Part shown: positions 9,480 through 17,858 of the stretch, piece after piece | Position numbering within the stretch: the stretch's first letter is position 1 | Layout of the letters: each line of letters begins with the position of its first letter | From: Bacteroidaceae bacterium | GTDB taxonomy: Bacteria; Bacteroidota; Bacteroidia; Bacteroidales; Bacteroidaceae | NCBI GenBank assembly: GCA_017483765.1 | Contig: JAFUVE010000019.1 | Span: forward strand, 1 to 64,000 | Direction: 5' to 3' | Length of the DNA stretch: 64,000 bases | Made by a program: the position numbers and the translations under genes | Notes under the pieces: generated by a model | What the model was told of the DNA's origin: nothing | Databases searched by the model: none | Seen by the model: only the letters and a program-made list of their open reading frames with translations

Positions 9480-10739
9480 ATGAGATGGATTATCATAATG
9501 GGGTTGCTGCTCATGTCGGAGCTGCTGAGAGGCCAAGAGTCAGCAGGGAGCGTAGACACTTTGCAGACGTCTGCTTTTGAGCCCCGTGACTGGGGAAGCG
9601 CCGTGATTCCTTTGGCTCAGGGTTTGGCAGTGACAGCAGGCAGTAGCCGTTTCAGGGAGCGAGAGGCAGTCTTTTCCCGCCACGGCTCACCGTTGTGGGA
9701 GTATGGCCCCGGAGTGGCTCCGTTGGCCGCCACGTGGGTGCTGAAATCCGCTGGCGTTGAGAGCCGCAGTACGACGAAGCGGATGGCCTTGGCTCAGCTG
9801 ACAGGACTGGGCTTACAGACGGGACTGAGCCAACTGCTGAAACACACCGTATGTGAGGTCCGTCCCGACGACAGTGATGACGAGAGCTTTCCCTCCGGAC
9901 ATTCATCCTTAGCATTCTTCTGTGCCACAGTGCTTGACTATGAATATGGTCATCATAGTCCTTGGATCAGCGTTGGCGGCTACAGCCTGGCGGTTCTGAC
10001 GCAGTTCCGCAGGATTCACCATAACCGCCATTACGTGAATGACGTGGTGACGGGTGCAGGCATCGGCATCCTTTCCGCCCACCTGGGCTATTTCATCACA
10101 GACCGGTTGTTTCGTGTTCGCGGGGAGAGACAGACAGCGATGAGCTATGGCGACAGTCAGTTTCTTGCGAAATACAACCACCGCCCCACTTCATTGTCGT
10201 TGAGCTCGGGCTTGCTGTACGGCTACAACGGAATACCTCATCATCTTTACGACGTGAACGAGGATGCCGGGTTATGCCACCTACGCACGACCGTCGGCTA
10301 TTCCACCTCCCTGACATACGACTATTTTCTCGATTCCCATTGGGCCGTAGAGACGATGGGCATGCTTTCGCAGTATAAGGTTCAGGCGTTGTCAGAAAGG
10401 AAGGAAGAAAGAAGTGAGGTCAATGGCAACAACCTCTATCAGTATCACTTGACCCTTGGTGGGCTTTACAGCCTGACGATAGGCCGTCAGAGCCGTCTGG
10501 GAGTCCGTGCGTTTGCCGGTGGGCGTTTCTCTCCCGGCGTTGCATTTAAGGGGCCGGACGGAGAGACAGCGGTACGTCTGAAGAGTCGCAACGACTTTGA
10601 GTATGGTTGCGGGTTGAACTATGAGCTGTCAGGTTCATCCCGTTATGTGTCGGGTTTGTCGTGCGACTATATTCATGCGTGCTCGCCATTATTGAGAAGC
10701 CGGTGGCAATTGGGAACGTATTGGAGGATAATGTTGTAA
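9480..10739 (+). CDS. PAP2-family phosphatase fused to a C-terminal beta-rich (barrel-like) domain
   Basis: 419 aa with an N-terminal signal-like helix (MRWIIIMGLLLMSELLRGQ). The PAP2 phosphatase motifs appear in order near residues 125-195: KHTVCEVRP, FPSGHSS and RRIHHNRHYVND. These fit acid phosphatases that act on lipid or undecaprenyl phosphates. After about residue 225 the sequence changes to alternating beta-strand segments to the C-terminus (LRSRWQLGTYWRIML), resembling a small outer-membrane barrel. It follows the GH106 gene by 72 bases on the same strand. The physiological substrate is unknown; lipid A or another envelope lipid phosphate is possible given the apparent outer-membrane part. 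Confidence 0.82.
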   Translation: MRWIIIMGLLLMSELLRGQESAGSVDTLQTSAFEPRDWGSAVIPLAQGLAVTAGSSRFREREAVFSRHGSPLWEYGPGVAPLAATWVLKSAGVESRSTTKRMALAQLTGLGLQTGLSQLLKHTVCEVRPDDSDDESFPSGHSSLAFFCATVLDYEYGHHSPWISVGGYSLAVLTQFRRIHHNRHYVNDVVTGAGIGILSAHLGYFITDRLFRVRGERQTAMSYGDSQFLAKYNHRPTSLSLSSGLLYGYNGIPHHLYDVNEDAGLCHLRTTVGYSTSLTYDYFLDSHWAVETMGMLSQYKVQALSERKEERSEVNGNNLYQYHLTLGGLYSLTIGRQSRLGVRAFAGGRFSPGVAFKGPDGETAVRLKSRNDFEYGCGLNYELSGSSRYVSGLSCDYIHACSPLLRSRWQLGTYWRIML

Positions 10740-10770
10740 CGTAGAATGGGGGGAGAGTTATGGGAGGAAG

Positions 10771-10840
10771 TTACAAGACGCCCCACGGGGCGTCTCTACT
10801 AGCAAATGGATAATACAAGACGCCCCACGGGGCGTCTCTA
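10771..10840. repeat. Two AGACGCCCC hairpin repeats between convergent genes
   Basis: Perfect stems AGACGCCCC-AC-GGGGCGTCT at 10776-10795 and 10818-10837, each preceded by TACA and followed by CTACT. They separate the convergent PAP2 and PL26 genes and probably act as terminators. The CTA directly after the second copy is the TAG stop of the PL26 gene read on the minus strand. Confidence 0.8.
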
Positions 10841-13800
10841 CTTTGGGATGACTTCGAGGGAGAAGATGGCGTCGAGGGTCCAGGTTGCTGCGTCGTTGGT
10901 GGCGGTGACAGGAGCCGTGGGGGAGTTGAAGCGGAGGATGTCGCGCCACGCTGCCTGCTTGAGAGAATCGGAACCGAGGAGCCATCCGGCATAGGCCTGG
11001 AGGCGGGGAATACGGAAGTGGTTCTTGGAGATGTCGAGCGCTTTCTGCTTGTAGTCGCGGCAGAAAGTGAGCCAAGTCTGGTTCCATTCAGGCAGGTTGG
11101 TCATAGGGATCAGTTCGATGACGATTTCGAATCCGCCCATGATGGGGAGGAGGTGGTTGGTGTTCTGGATGGTGGAGTCGCACTCGTTGGTGATGATGCC
11201 GGTGGCAGGGTCGAATCCGAGGGCTTTGGGTCCAGAGAAGATGCCGTGTCGCAGTGCAGCGATGCTCTTCATCCCCGCGAGGATTTTATCGCGGTACACC
11301 GTGTTCTGCGTACGCTCCCACTCCGTCATCCAGTTGGCTGCATACGCCAGCCAGTCGGGGCCGATACGCAGACGCGCCGGCGCAGTGCACGGATAGAGGT
11401 TACGTGGCTGCGCCAGCCGCATGGGGTCGAGATGGTAGAGCATCTGGTCTGCATCGCGCACTTCCGTCATGAGGTCGCCCGTCCGTTCGTCGGTTGTGAG
11501 GTAATAATAGAATCGGTTCCATGCCGCCTGGCTGATCCGTGCCTCCTTGGCACCACATCCCCAATGCGAGACATTATGACGAGAACCGAGCATGGCGTTT
11601 GGTCCGTCGTGATAGACATCCACCTCGGCGGTATGGCGCGACATCGCCTCCGCCATGGTCCAGACGTCCTCACATCCAGAACGGAGGAAGTTATACCAGA
11701 ACATCATGTTGGATGCCAGCTCCGTGTTGTCCCACGCATATCCCCCCACGTCGTACATCCACTCCTTTCTGCTGACATCGAACTGATGCATGACGTCGCC
11801 GTAGTTCCAGAATCCGTACCATCCATACCGGTCGATGGCATCCTTGTAGAAGTCCATGATGAAGGCGAGCCGTTGCTCCACCTGCGCATATTTCGGGTCG
11901 GTGGTTGGCAGGCTCCAGATGCCGAACGCCCTCTTGTCGTGGAGATATCGGGGCGAGCAGACCAGCTGACGCGGTGCGCAGAATGCCTCAGCAATGTCGC
12001 AGAACGAGGAGTCGTCGGGCGCAGCATCCACCGGCCTGAGGAACGCGACAGAGGTACGTGCTATGCCAAAGGGAGAACTCATTCCCGGCTGCACGTCCTC
12101 GTATGCCGCCTCGAGCGTGTGCGGGATGGTGTCGTAGTGTGCGAGGTTCATAGGCTCCGCCTCCGGGCTCCAAAGCCATATAACGGCCTGTGCCCTTTCA
12201 GTCCTTGCGTTTCTCACCTCCATCGACGAAGGATAAGCCTGCCAGAAGTCCTTCAATGCCAGGCAGAGCCCCCCGGAGGTGTCGCCCAGGAACATGGCAC
12301 CGTTGGCCCGTTTTCCCTCTACGGTACCAATCCACGGCGAGTTGTGTGTAGCCGCCTTGCGGATGGAGAAGGCGTTGGGCGAGAGTTGTGACAGGCGGAA
12401 GCGGTCCCATGCCGCGAGGCTGGGAATGAGGGACCGCGCCATCGGGTCGAGACTGTCGGGCTCCGGCACCCGCTGCTGCCTCATCTGCAGGTTTTCCGCC
12501 AACTGACGTCCCACGAAGACAGGCCTTCTTGCCGCCAGCGGCTTCACCGGCTCCGTCCATTTTCCGAGTCGCACATGGCGGTTGTAGAGTTGCTCACGCA
12601 TAGGCACGTCGAACGCGATTCCGAGCGAGGATATGCGTCGCTGTGCCGAGAGTGAGTCCACGACGAAAGAGTGTACCAGCTTGATGTCGGGCGACTGCTG
12701 GTAGAGATATAGGCGGAGGGTGAACGGCAGCATGGGCTGGTTGTCGGCCCTGTGTGTGCCTGTGATTTTCAGCACGCATGAGGCCTTGCCGCTTCGTTCC
12801 AGTTCGACACGTTCCACATGTCCGGCGCCTTGAATGCGCCGTGTGATGGTGGTGTTAGCGTCATCGGACATTTCGTCGTAAGAGCAGACGAGCCTTGCGC
12901 AGTCCCCCACCCTTTTTCCACCAATCAGGATGCTGTCGATGATGTTGTCACCATGTTTTGAAAGGAACATGGCGTAATGGTCCGTATGTACAGTGATGGT
13001 TTTGTCTGTTTCGTTGATTTGGAGGGCGTTGGCGGATGTGCTGCGTGGGGATTCAGGGGAGACGCTGATGCCATTCGAGGGTGCCACGGTGGCGAATCCT
13101 TTCCACTTGACCGATCCGTCGGGCCAGAAAGCGAGGTTCCACTCGTCGTGCAGCAGCTCGTTTCCGTTGCTGTCGGCAAGAGCGAAAGCCTGCTGAGGCT
13201 GGATTTCGCCGATGTCGAACGGTATTCCGAACGCAGAAGGCATGGGCTGCCTGACGATGGAGTCAGCCCCGATCCATCGGAGTTCAACCGGCTTGCCGAC
13301 GTCGGAGAGTTGCTTCCACTGGAAATTCCTCAGCTGCGTGTGGGAGAGCGTCGTCCGGAATCCGAACCACCCCGTCCTGAGCGGCTGTGGGTCGAGCCAG
13401 TCGACAAGACATTCGCCGTCGATAAAATACCTGACCCTCCCAGCGATGGATTCCAGGCGTATGTGGTACCAGTGGTTGGGCTTGAGGAGATGGTCGGCGT
13501 CGGTGAATTCTTTGATGACCGCCGGCCTTAATTCCTCCTGGCTGACGGCACGCGAGTCAGCGTTATATCGCCGGAATCGCGTCGTAGAGTTGTGGTTTCC
13601 TCCGAATCCCACGTAATAAAGTTGTAGGGTGTATGAGTTGACGAATTTTCCTGCCCTTTGGTGGATATTGGCAAATACATCGTCGGCCATCGGGTCGGAC
13701 GCCATCCAGAAGCAGTTGAGGTCGCTGAGGCGGTTCCATTCTTCAGCGTTGTTGTCGTCGACCACAACTCTGGCGTCGTACTCGATGACGACATCGCCCT

Positions 13801-13978
13801 TCATCTTCTCTTTATACCAGAGTGTGGTGCCTTTTGGAGAAATGATGTCGGCTGCAGTGCCTTCCCATGAGAGTTTAGTCTGCGGGCTTTCGGCCTCGAG
13901 TGTCCAGAGTTTTTTTTGCGCCATGGCAACGATTGCGAGGCATAGCGTCAGCGTTGTCGTCAGTAATCTGCAGTTCAT
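10838..13978 (-). CDS. PL26-type rhamnogalacturonan exolyase-like protein with N-terminal DUF6250-like domain
   Basis: A 1046-aa exported protein (signal peptide MNCRLLTTTLTLCLAIVAMAQ). Residues about 25-215 form a lectin-like beta-sandwich of the DUF6250 type (KGDVVIEYDARVVVDDNNAEEWNRLSD, in part). From about residue 225 (VELRWIGADSIVRQPMPSAFGIPF, in part) it resembles the PcRGLX/YetA-type exo-rhamnogalacturonan lyases of family PL26: an N-terminal beta barrel, a central beta domain and a C-terminal helical toroid (for example MYDVGGYAWDNTELASNMM). PL26 enzymes release unsaturated units from the rhamnogalacturonan-I backbone. Convergent with the rhamnosidase run, it suggests a small pectin-degrading locus. 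The stop codon lies in a repeat. Family assignment is from memory of the fold order. Confidence 0.78.
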   Translation of the reverse strand: MNCRLLTTTLTLCLAIVAMAQKKLWTLEAESPQTKLSWEGTAADIISPKGTTLWYKEKMKGDVVIEYDARVVVDDNNAEEWNRLSDLNCFWMASDPMADDVFANIHQRAGKFVNSYTLQLYYVGFGGNHNSTTRFRRYNADSRAVSQEELRPAVIKEFTDADHLLKPNHWYHIRLESIAGRVRYFIDGECLVDWLDPQPLRTGWFGFRTTLSHTQLRNFQWKQLSDVGKPVELRWIGADSIVRQPMPSAFGIPFDIGEIQPQQAFALADSNGNELLHDEWNLAFWPDGSVKWKGFATVAPSNGISVSPESPRSTSANALQINETDKTITVHTDHYAMFLSKHGDNIIDSILIGGKRVGDCARLVCSYDEMSDDANTTITRRIQGAGHVERVELERSGKASCVLKITGTHRADNQPMLPFTLRLYLYQQSPDIKLVHSFVVDSLSAQRRISSLGIAFDVPMREQLYNRHVRLGKWTEPVKPLAARRPVFVGRQLAENLQMRQQRVPEPDSLDPMARSLIPSLAAWDRFRLSQLSPNAFSIRKAATHNSPWIGTVEGKRANGAMFLGDTSGGLCLALKDFWQAYPSSMEVRNARTERAQAVIWLWSPEAEPMNLAHYDTIPHTLEAAYEDVQPGMSSPFGIARTSVAFLRPVDAAPDDSSFCDIAEAFCAPRQLVCSPRYLHDKRAFGIWSLPTTDPKYAQVEQRLAFIMDFYKDAIDRYGWYGFWNYGDVMHQFDVSRKEWMYDVGGYAWDNTELASNMMFWYNFLRSGCEDVWTMAEAMSRHTAEVDVYHDGPNAMLGSRHNVSHWGCGAKEARISQAAWNRFYYYLTTDERTGDLMTEVRDADQMLYHLDPMRLAQPRNLYPCTAPARLRIGPDWLAYAANWMTEWERTQNTVYRDKILAGMKSIAALRHGIFSGPKALGFDPATGIITNECDSTIQNTNHLLPIMGGFEIVIELIPMTNLPEWNQTWLTFCRDYKQKALDISKNHFRIPRLQAYAGWLLGSDSLKQAAWRDILRFNSPTAPVTATNDAATWTLDAIFSLEVIPK

Positions 13979-14140
13979 AAGTGTCGGTAGTTAGTGTTTT
14001 TGTCAGCGTGGAAGGGGGAATCCGTTCGCTGTATTTATTTGATATGCAAAGATACATTGATTTTCAGAAACAGGCAAGCGATAGGGGAAAAACATTAAGT
14101 TTGAAGTTTGAAATTTGAGGTTTGAGGTTTCGCTTCGCAG

Positions 14141-14202
14141 GATTCTGTCACGACTCGGAAATGCTCAAGCAAGCTTGACATTTCGCTCGCTGCTCCAGAA
14201 TC
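14141..14202. repeat. 62-nt structured repeat, copy B
   Basis: Base-for-base the same as copy A at 306-367, including its flanks (CGCTTCGCAG before and TTCACCATGCGGACGG after). Confidence 0.75.
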
Positions 14203-14400
14203 TTCACCATGCGGACGGTTATCGTTTAACGTTTTTAATAATCAAGATTTTGAGAATTAGAGAATTATTATATTGATTGTCAAGGATTTGAGAATTGGAG
14301 AATGTGGGCCCAGTGCGTATCAGTGAGGTTGGTGGACAAAGTTCAGATAAGCTTCGCTCCTATAGGGCGTACGAGTCGGGAACGTTTCGGGTATGGGCTC

Positions 14401-14459
14401 GGTGCGAGTGTTTCGGGGGTGGGTTCGGTGCGAGTGTTTCGGGGGTGGGCTCAGTGCGA
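14401..14459. repeat. 26-nt tandem repeat
   Basis: Two full units, GGTGCGAGTGTTTCGGGGGT plus GGGYTC, at 14401-14426 and 14427-14452, then a partial third unit (AGTGCGAAG). Confidence 0.75.
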
Positions 14460-14491
14460 AGAGGAGATGGTAGGCCATTGAGGGGTACAGA

Positions 14492-14529
14492 AGAAAAGTC
14501 CTGAAAGTACAGGGGTGGACTTTCAGGAC
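14492..14529 (-). terminator. Rho-independent terminator of the SH3b gene
   Basis: 11-bp perfect stem GTCCTGAAAGT/ACTTTCAGGAC (14498-14508 with 14519-14529). On the minus strand it is followed by TTTTCTTCT. It lies 29 bases past the stop of the SH3b gene. Confidence 0.8.
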
Positions 14530-14557
14530 ATTGTGGTTTTAGGGAATGCGGGGTTGG

Positions 14558-15058
14558 TCAGAACCAAAGTTTGCTCTTGGCCATCCATCCACGGAAATTT
14601 CCGTTGCTGTAGTAGATTCGCTGCCATCCTCCGGAACCGTCGCCCGGATAGGTGTAGACATAACTGCCGTCCTGCACTTTTCCGATGACACGGTAGTTGG
14701 TGCCTGGACCACTGCGCAGGTTGGTGTAGCCCCCTTCACGTGCCACCTGGACGGAGATGAGACCAGCTCCCTGGTCGTACCTTTGCCTGCGGGGCTGCCC
14801 CTGCTGCCTGAAGACGACCTTGCTGGCTGCGATGTAGCCGATGATGTAGTCGCCCTCATAGACTTCGTACCATCCAGAGATGTTGTAACCGATCGTGATG
14901 GGATTTCCGTCACGTACTTTCTTCACGATGCCGTAGCTGGTTCCTGGACCGGTACGGACGTTGGTGTAGCCCCCTTCCTGCTTGACGAAGGCACGACGCT
15001 GCGCGTCGGCAACGACTGCAATGCAGAGGAGCATGATGAGTAAAAGAAATTTTTTCAT
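14558..15058 (-). CDS. Secreted protein with two bacterial SH3 (SH3b) domains
   Basis: 166 aa: a signal peptide (MKKFLLLIMLLCIAVVADAQ) and two SH3b domains of about 65 residues each. The first has GGYTNVRTGPGTSYGIVKKV and the second GGYTNLRSGPGTNYRVIGKV, the usual xNxRxGPGTxY signature of this fold. SH3b domains bind cell-wall peptides or other proteins in the envelope. There is no catalytic domain, so this is probably a wall-binding or adaptor protein. It is transcribed alone with its own terminator. Confidence 0.85.
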   Translation of the reverse strand: MKKFLLLIMLLCIAVVADAQRRAFVKQEGGYTNVRTGPGTSYGIVKKVRDGNPITIGYNISGWYEVYEGDYIIGYIAASKVVFRQQGQPRRQRYDQGAGLISVQVAREGGYTNLRSGPGTNYRVIGKVQDGSYVYTYPGDGSGGWQRIYYSNGNFRGWMAKSKLWF

Positions 15059-15110
15059 GAGTTGTTGTTTTGAGGGTTTAGAGTTTAGAGTTTAGAGGGA
15101 GATTAGTGAT

Positions 15111-15190
15111 TGCAATGGACACCCGACACCGGGGACGTTGGTGAGGCTGATTGATGTTGTGCCACACTGAGAGGGCGCGGGGATGGGTAA
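15111..15190. repeat. 80-nt repeat, copy 1
   Basis: Begins TGCAATGGACACCCGACACC and contains TTGATGTTGTGCCACACTGA. It matches 15502-15580 closely, with a few substitutions. Confidence 0.75.
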
Positions 15191-15307
15191 AGCTCACTGG
15201 ATTGGGTGGAGAATATGAGCTCATGGCCATGATGGGTGCAAAGTTAAAGTAATTTTTGCAAAAAACCAAGCCGAATTGATATAAAAAAGGGCAAAAAAGA
15301 CGGAAAT

Positions 15308-15382
15308 CGACTTACAAAAACGGAAAATGTAAGTGAAATTTGGAAATTGTAAGTGAAATACAAGGGAAAAGTCGTAATTTTG
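15308..15382 (+). promoter_or_regulatory. Promoter/operator module of the Kelch/AraC regulator gene
   Basis: Order of elements: CGACTTACAAAAACGGAAAA, then TGTAAGT, a second TTGTAAGT about 20 nt later, AAGGGAAAAG, and the -7 box TAATTTTG (15375-15382). The same order, spacing and much of the same sequence occurs at 17485-17560 before the beta-helix gene. Repeated TTGTAAGT half-sites at about 20-nt spacing would suit an AraC-type dimer. Confidence 0.6.
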
Positions 15383-15440
15383 CAGATGATTGTTGAGAAG
15401 AGTTGAGAGTTGAGAGTTTAAAGTTTAAAGTTTAAAGAGA

Positions 15441-15490
15441 GGCCGTGCTTCGCCGGCCGAAAGTGCGGAACACAAGGTTCCGCCTACCTC
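15441..15490. repeat. GC-rich double-hairpin repeat
   Basis: GGCCGTGCTTCGCCGGCC hairpin followed by GCGGAAC-ACAAG-GTTCCGC and CTACCTC. Close copies at 51987-52036 and 62484-62533, and a variant at 21033. Confidence 0.75.
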
Positions 15491-15501
15491 TGGTTAGTTT
15501 T

Positions 15502-15580
15502 TGCAATGGACACCCGACACCGGGGACGTTGATGGGGCTATTTGATGTTGTGCCACACTGAGAGGGTGCAGGGATAGGTT
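15502..15580. repeat. 80-nt repeat, copy 2
   Basis: Second copy of the repeat at 15111-15190. It lies in the predicted 5' leader of the Kelch/AraC gene. Confidence 0.75.
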
Positions 15581-15624
15581 GAGAGGGATTTTAGTGATAG
15601 CGATGGATAGCAGATTTGAGATTT

Positions 15625-17376
15625 ATGCAAAGAAAGATATTATATATACTGATTTTAGTTTTTGGTTTTTTGTCGGTAAAAGGAGTGGGCAATTCTGCAG
15701 AGCCTGTTTACGGTGAATGCCCAACGACGAAAGTGGAGGTGGAACGCCTTCCCGACATGCATCATGCCCGGAGCGGCCATATCCTATTGCGCACAGGCGA
15801 TGAGGTGCTGGCCATCGGCGGGCATACTGACGGTTTTGTTCCGACCAGCACCGCCGAATATTATAAGGACGGCGAGTGGCACGTGCTTGAGACCGTCTAC
15901 CCCCATGACAACGGCTTCGGGGTGGTGCTGAAATCAGGCAAGGTGCTGATAGGCGGCGGTCACGAGCAGTCGCTGGGCATCGGTCAGACCTTCCCCGTGG
16001 AGCTTTACGACCCCCAGACCCACACGTTCAAAGGTTTCAGCTGCCTTGACACGAGACGTGCGCTATGCCGCGCCGTGGAGCTGGACAGCGGCAAGGTTGT
16101 GATTGCCGGCAACCATTATAACGACGACTCGTTCGAGCTGTTCGACGGTTCGAAGCTGTTTACGAAAGCCGGTGAGGTTTCGGAAAAACGTTGTGCCCCC
16201 TGGCTGCTTCGCAGCGGTAAGATGGATGCTGTTGTGTTCGGCAAGCAAGACGAGAAGATGCGTAAAACGGAAAGCATCACGCTGGACCGCCTGTCGGGCG
16301 GGAGTTGCGAAATCGAGCAGCTGAAGGACTGGAGTCCTTTCTTTTTTGACACACCCGTGTCGAGCGACATCTGCTTCATCGGCGACGAGGCTCGAGGAGA
16401 CTACCGCTACCTGATAGCCGGCGAGAAGAAAGACGGCAGCCTGGAGGTGGTGTGCGTGGAGGACACGGTGTTCACCCCCATACGCACAGCAACCCCGATA
16501 CCTTATTCATATGAAGGTGAGCAGATCAAATATCGCAGCGCAGCCATCGTGGACCGCACGCATAAACGCTGCTACGTGAGAGGCCGGGACGCGAAGAACC
16601 GCCTGTACCTGCTCTGCCTGTTCTACGACGCGCCGGACGCAGCACACGGCGTGCCTGTCCAGCTCTACGTAACAGACCCTCTGCCCTACATCGGGCATAG
16701 CACCCCCGTGGTGATGGAGAACGGCGACCTGCTGTTTGCCGGCGGCATCACCGACTCGAATTTCGCCCCCTTCAAGTCCACATTCCTGGTAAAAACCGGA
16801 GAGCAGGAGTCCTCCGGCCTGAATCTCCTTCCGATATGGCTTACAGCAGGCGTGCTATGCCTCGTCGTTGCCGGGGGCATGATATGGAGACGACGCAGGA
16901 GACACACACAAAAGCAGCAAGCAGAAGAGCAGGCGACGGCATTGGCGATGATGGACAATATCACAGAGGAGAATACCGCCGGATCCGAGGGATCCACCAC
17001 GGCAGCGGCAGAGCCCCCCAGCGTGGAGACAGACGCCTCCGACCAGTTGCTGTCGCAGATCCGCAGTCTGATGGAGGGACAGCAGCTTTTCCTCAACAAC
17101 GAGCTGAAACTGGCAGACGTGGCCAAGGCCTTGGGCACGAACAGCAGCTATGTGTCCAGCTGCATCAGGACGAAACTGGGCTGCTCGTTTTCCCAGTTCG
17201 TGAACCGGTACAGGGTGGATTATGCGAAACAGCAGATGATTCAGCGTCAAGGCGAGAAACTCTCGTCGATAGGACTGGAGTCCGGATTCTCCAACGAGAC
17301 GTCGTTCTTCCGTGCGTTCAAGGCGGTGACAGGGATGACGCCCGGTGAATGGCTGGGAAGTCTGGGGGATAGTTGA
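15625..17376 (+). CDS. Membrane-spanning one-component regulator: Kelch-type periplasmic sensor plus AraC DNA-binding domain
   Basis: 583 aa from the ATG at 15625; an upstream in-frame TTG adds only three residues and is less likely. A signal peptide/anchor (residues 1-20) leads to a region with Kelch/galactose-oxidase-like blades: HARSGHILLRTGDEVLAIGG, GKVLIGGGHEQS, GKVVIAGNHYNDD, GDLLFAGGITDSN. Then come a membrane helix (LLPIWLTAGVLCLVVAGGMI), a basic stop-transfer (WRRRRRH), a linker and a C-terminal AraC domain with two helix-turn-helix units (ELKLADVAKALGTNSSYVSS; SIGLESGFSNETSFFRAFK). It should sense an extracytoplasmic ligand and act directly on DNA without a kinase. Its promoter shares a module with the beta-helix gene next to it, so self-regulation and control of that gene are likely. 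The ligand is unknown. Confidence 0.85.
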   Translation: MQRKILYILILVFGFLSVKGVGNSAEPVYGECPTTKVEVERLPDMHHARSGHILLRTGDEVLAIGGHTDGFVPTSTAEYYKDGEWHVLETVYPHDNGFGVVLKSGKVLIGGGHEQSLGIGQTFPVELYDPQTHTFKGFSCLDTRRALCRAVELDSGKVVIAGNHYNDDSFELFDGSKLFTKAGEVSEKRCAPWLLRSGKMDAVVFGKQDEKMRKTESITLDRLSGGSCEIEQLKDWSPFFFDTPVSSDICFIGDEARGDYRYLIAGEKKDGSLEVVCVEDTVFTPIRTATPIPYSYEGEQIKYRSAAIVDRTHKRCYVRGRDAKNRLYLLCLFYDAPDAAHGVPVQLYVTDPLPYIGHSTPVVMENGDLLFAGGITDSNFAPFKSTFLVKTGEQESSGLNLLPIWLTAGVLCLVVAGGMIWRRRRRHTQKQQAEEQATALAMMDNITEENTAGSEGSTTAAAEPPSVETDASDQLLSQIRSLMEGQQLFLNNELKLADVAKALGTNSSYVSSCIRTKLGCSFSQFVNRYRVDYAKQQMIQRQGEKLSSIGLESGFSNETSFFRAFKAVTGMTPGEWLGSLGDS

Positions 17377-17484
17377 AAGTTGAATGTTGAATGTTGAAAG
17401 AGCCATGCGGATGGGAAGGTATTAAGAAGCCGCAGACAACGGGAAAAGGAAAAAGGAGGCGTAAAGACAGAAATAAGGACAAAA

Positions 17485-17560
17485 CGACTTACAAATACGG
17501 AATTTGTAAGTCGTTTTTCTGATTTTGTAAGTTGAGAAAAGGGGAATTTACATAATTTTG
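17485..17560 (+). promoter_or_regulatory. Promoter/operator module of the beta-helix gene
   Basis: CGACTTACAAAT-ACGGA-ATTTGTAAGTCG (a perfect 12-bp inverted repeat, 17485-17513), a second TTTGTAAGTT, AGGGGAATTTAC, then the -7 box TAATTTTG (17553-17560). It is almost the same as 15308-15382 upstream of the Kelch/AraC gene. Confidence 0.6.
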
Positions 17561-17637
17561 CAAATAAAGAAGAGCTTTTGGCAGGAACTGGCAGAGGTGC
17601 CTTTTGGCAAAAGACAAAAACGAGGTTATTCATTTTA

Positions 17638-17828
17638 GGGGTGTTCTATAAATTCTGATTTTGGAATGCTCCTACAAATAGAAGTTTCATTTCGGTTGCT
17701 TTTGGTTTTCTGTAGTGTCTTTTTGTCATCATTTTCGGTTACATAGCTCGCTATGCGCCCTCAAATGCTAACAAAAATCCACTCACATAAAATCCAAAAC
17801 CAATCCGACATAATTTATAGAACACCCC
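17638..17828. repeat. MITE-like element, copy 1
   Basis: A 191-bp non-coding element bounded by a perfect 17-bp inverted repeat (GGGGTGTTCTATAAATT / AATTTATAGAACACCCC). The interior (for example GGTTACATAGCTCGCTATGC and CCACTCACATAAAATC) is nearly the same as the element at 58434-58631. Confidence 0.75.
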
Positions 17829-17858
17829 TTTAAATATTAACAAAAAAACTAATGCATC

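Larger units (their letters stand above)
13979..14557. other. Intergenic region with repeats and a terminator
   Basis: No gene seen. It contains a TTTGAAATTTGAGG stretch, the 62-nt element copy B (14141-14202) followed by CACCATGCGGACGG, a 26-nt tandem repeat (14401-14459), and the terminator of the SH3 gene (14492-14529). Confidence 0.7.
15059..15624. other. Divergent intergenic region upstream of the Kelch/AraC regulator
   Basis: No gene seen. It holds GTTTAGAG filler, two copies of an 80-nt repeat (15111-15190, 15502-15580), a regulatory/promoter module (15308-15382) and a GC-rich double-hairpin repeat (15441-15490). If transcription starts just after the -7 box at 15375-15382, the leader of the regulator mRNA is about 235 nt and contains the last two repeats. 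Confidence 0.6.
17377..17858. other. Intergenic region with regulatory module and MITE-like element
   Basis: No gene seen. It contains an AGCCATGCGGATGG motif, the shared promoter/operator module (17485-17560), and a 191-bp MITE-like element (17638-17828) inside the predicted 5' leader of the beta-helix gene. Confidence 0.6.
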
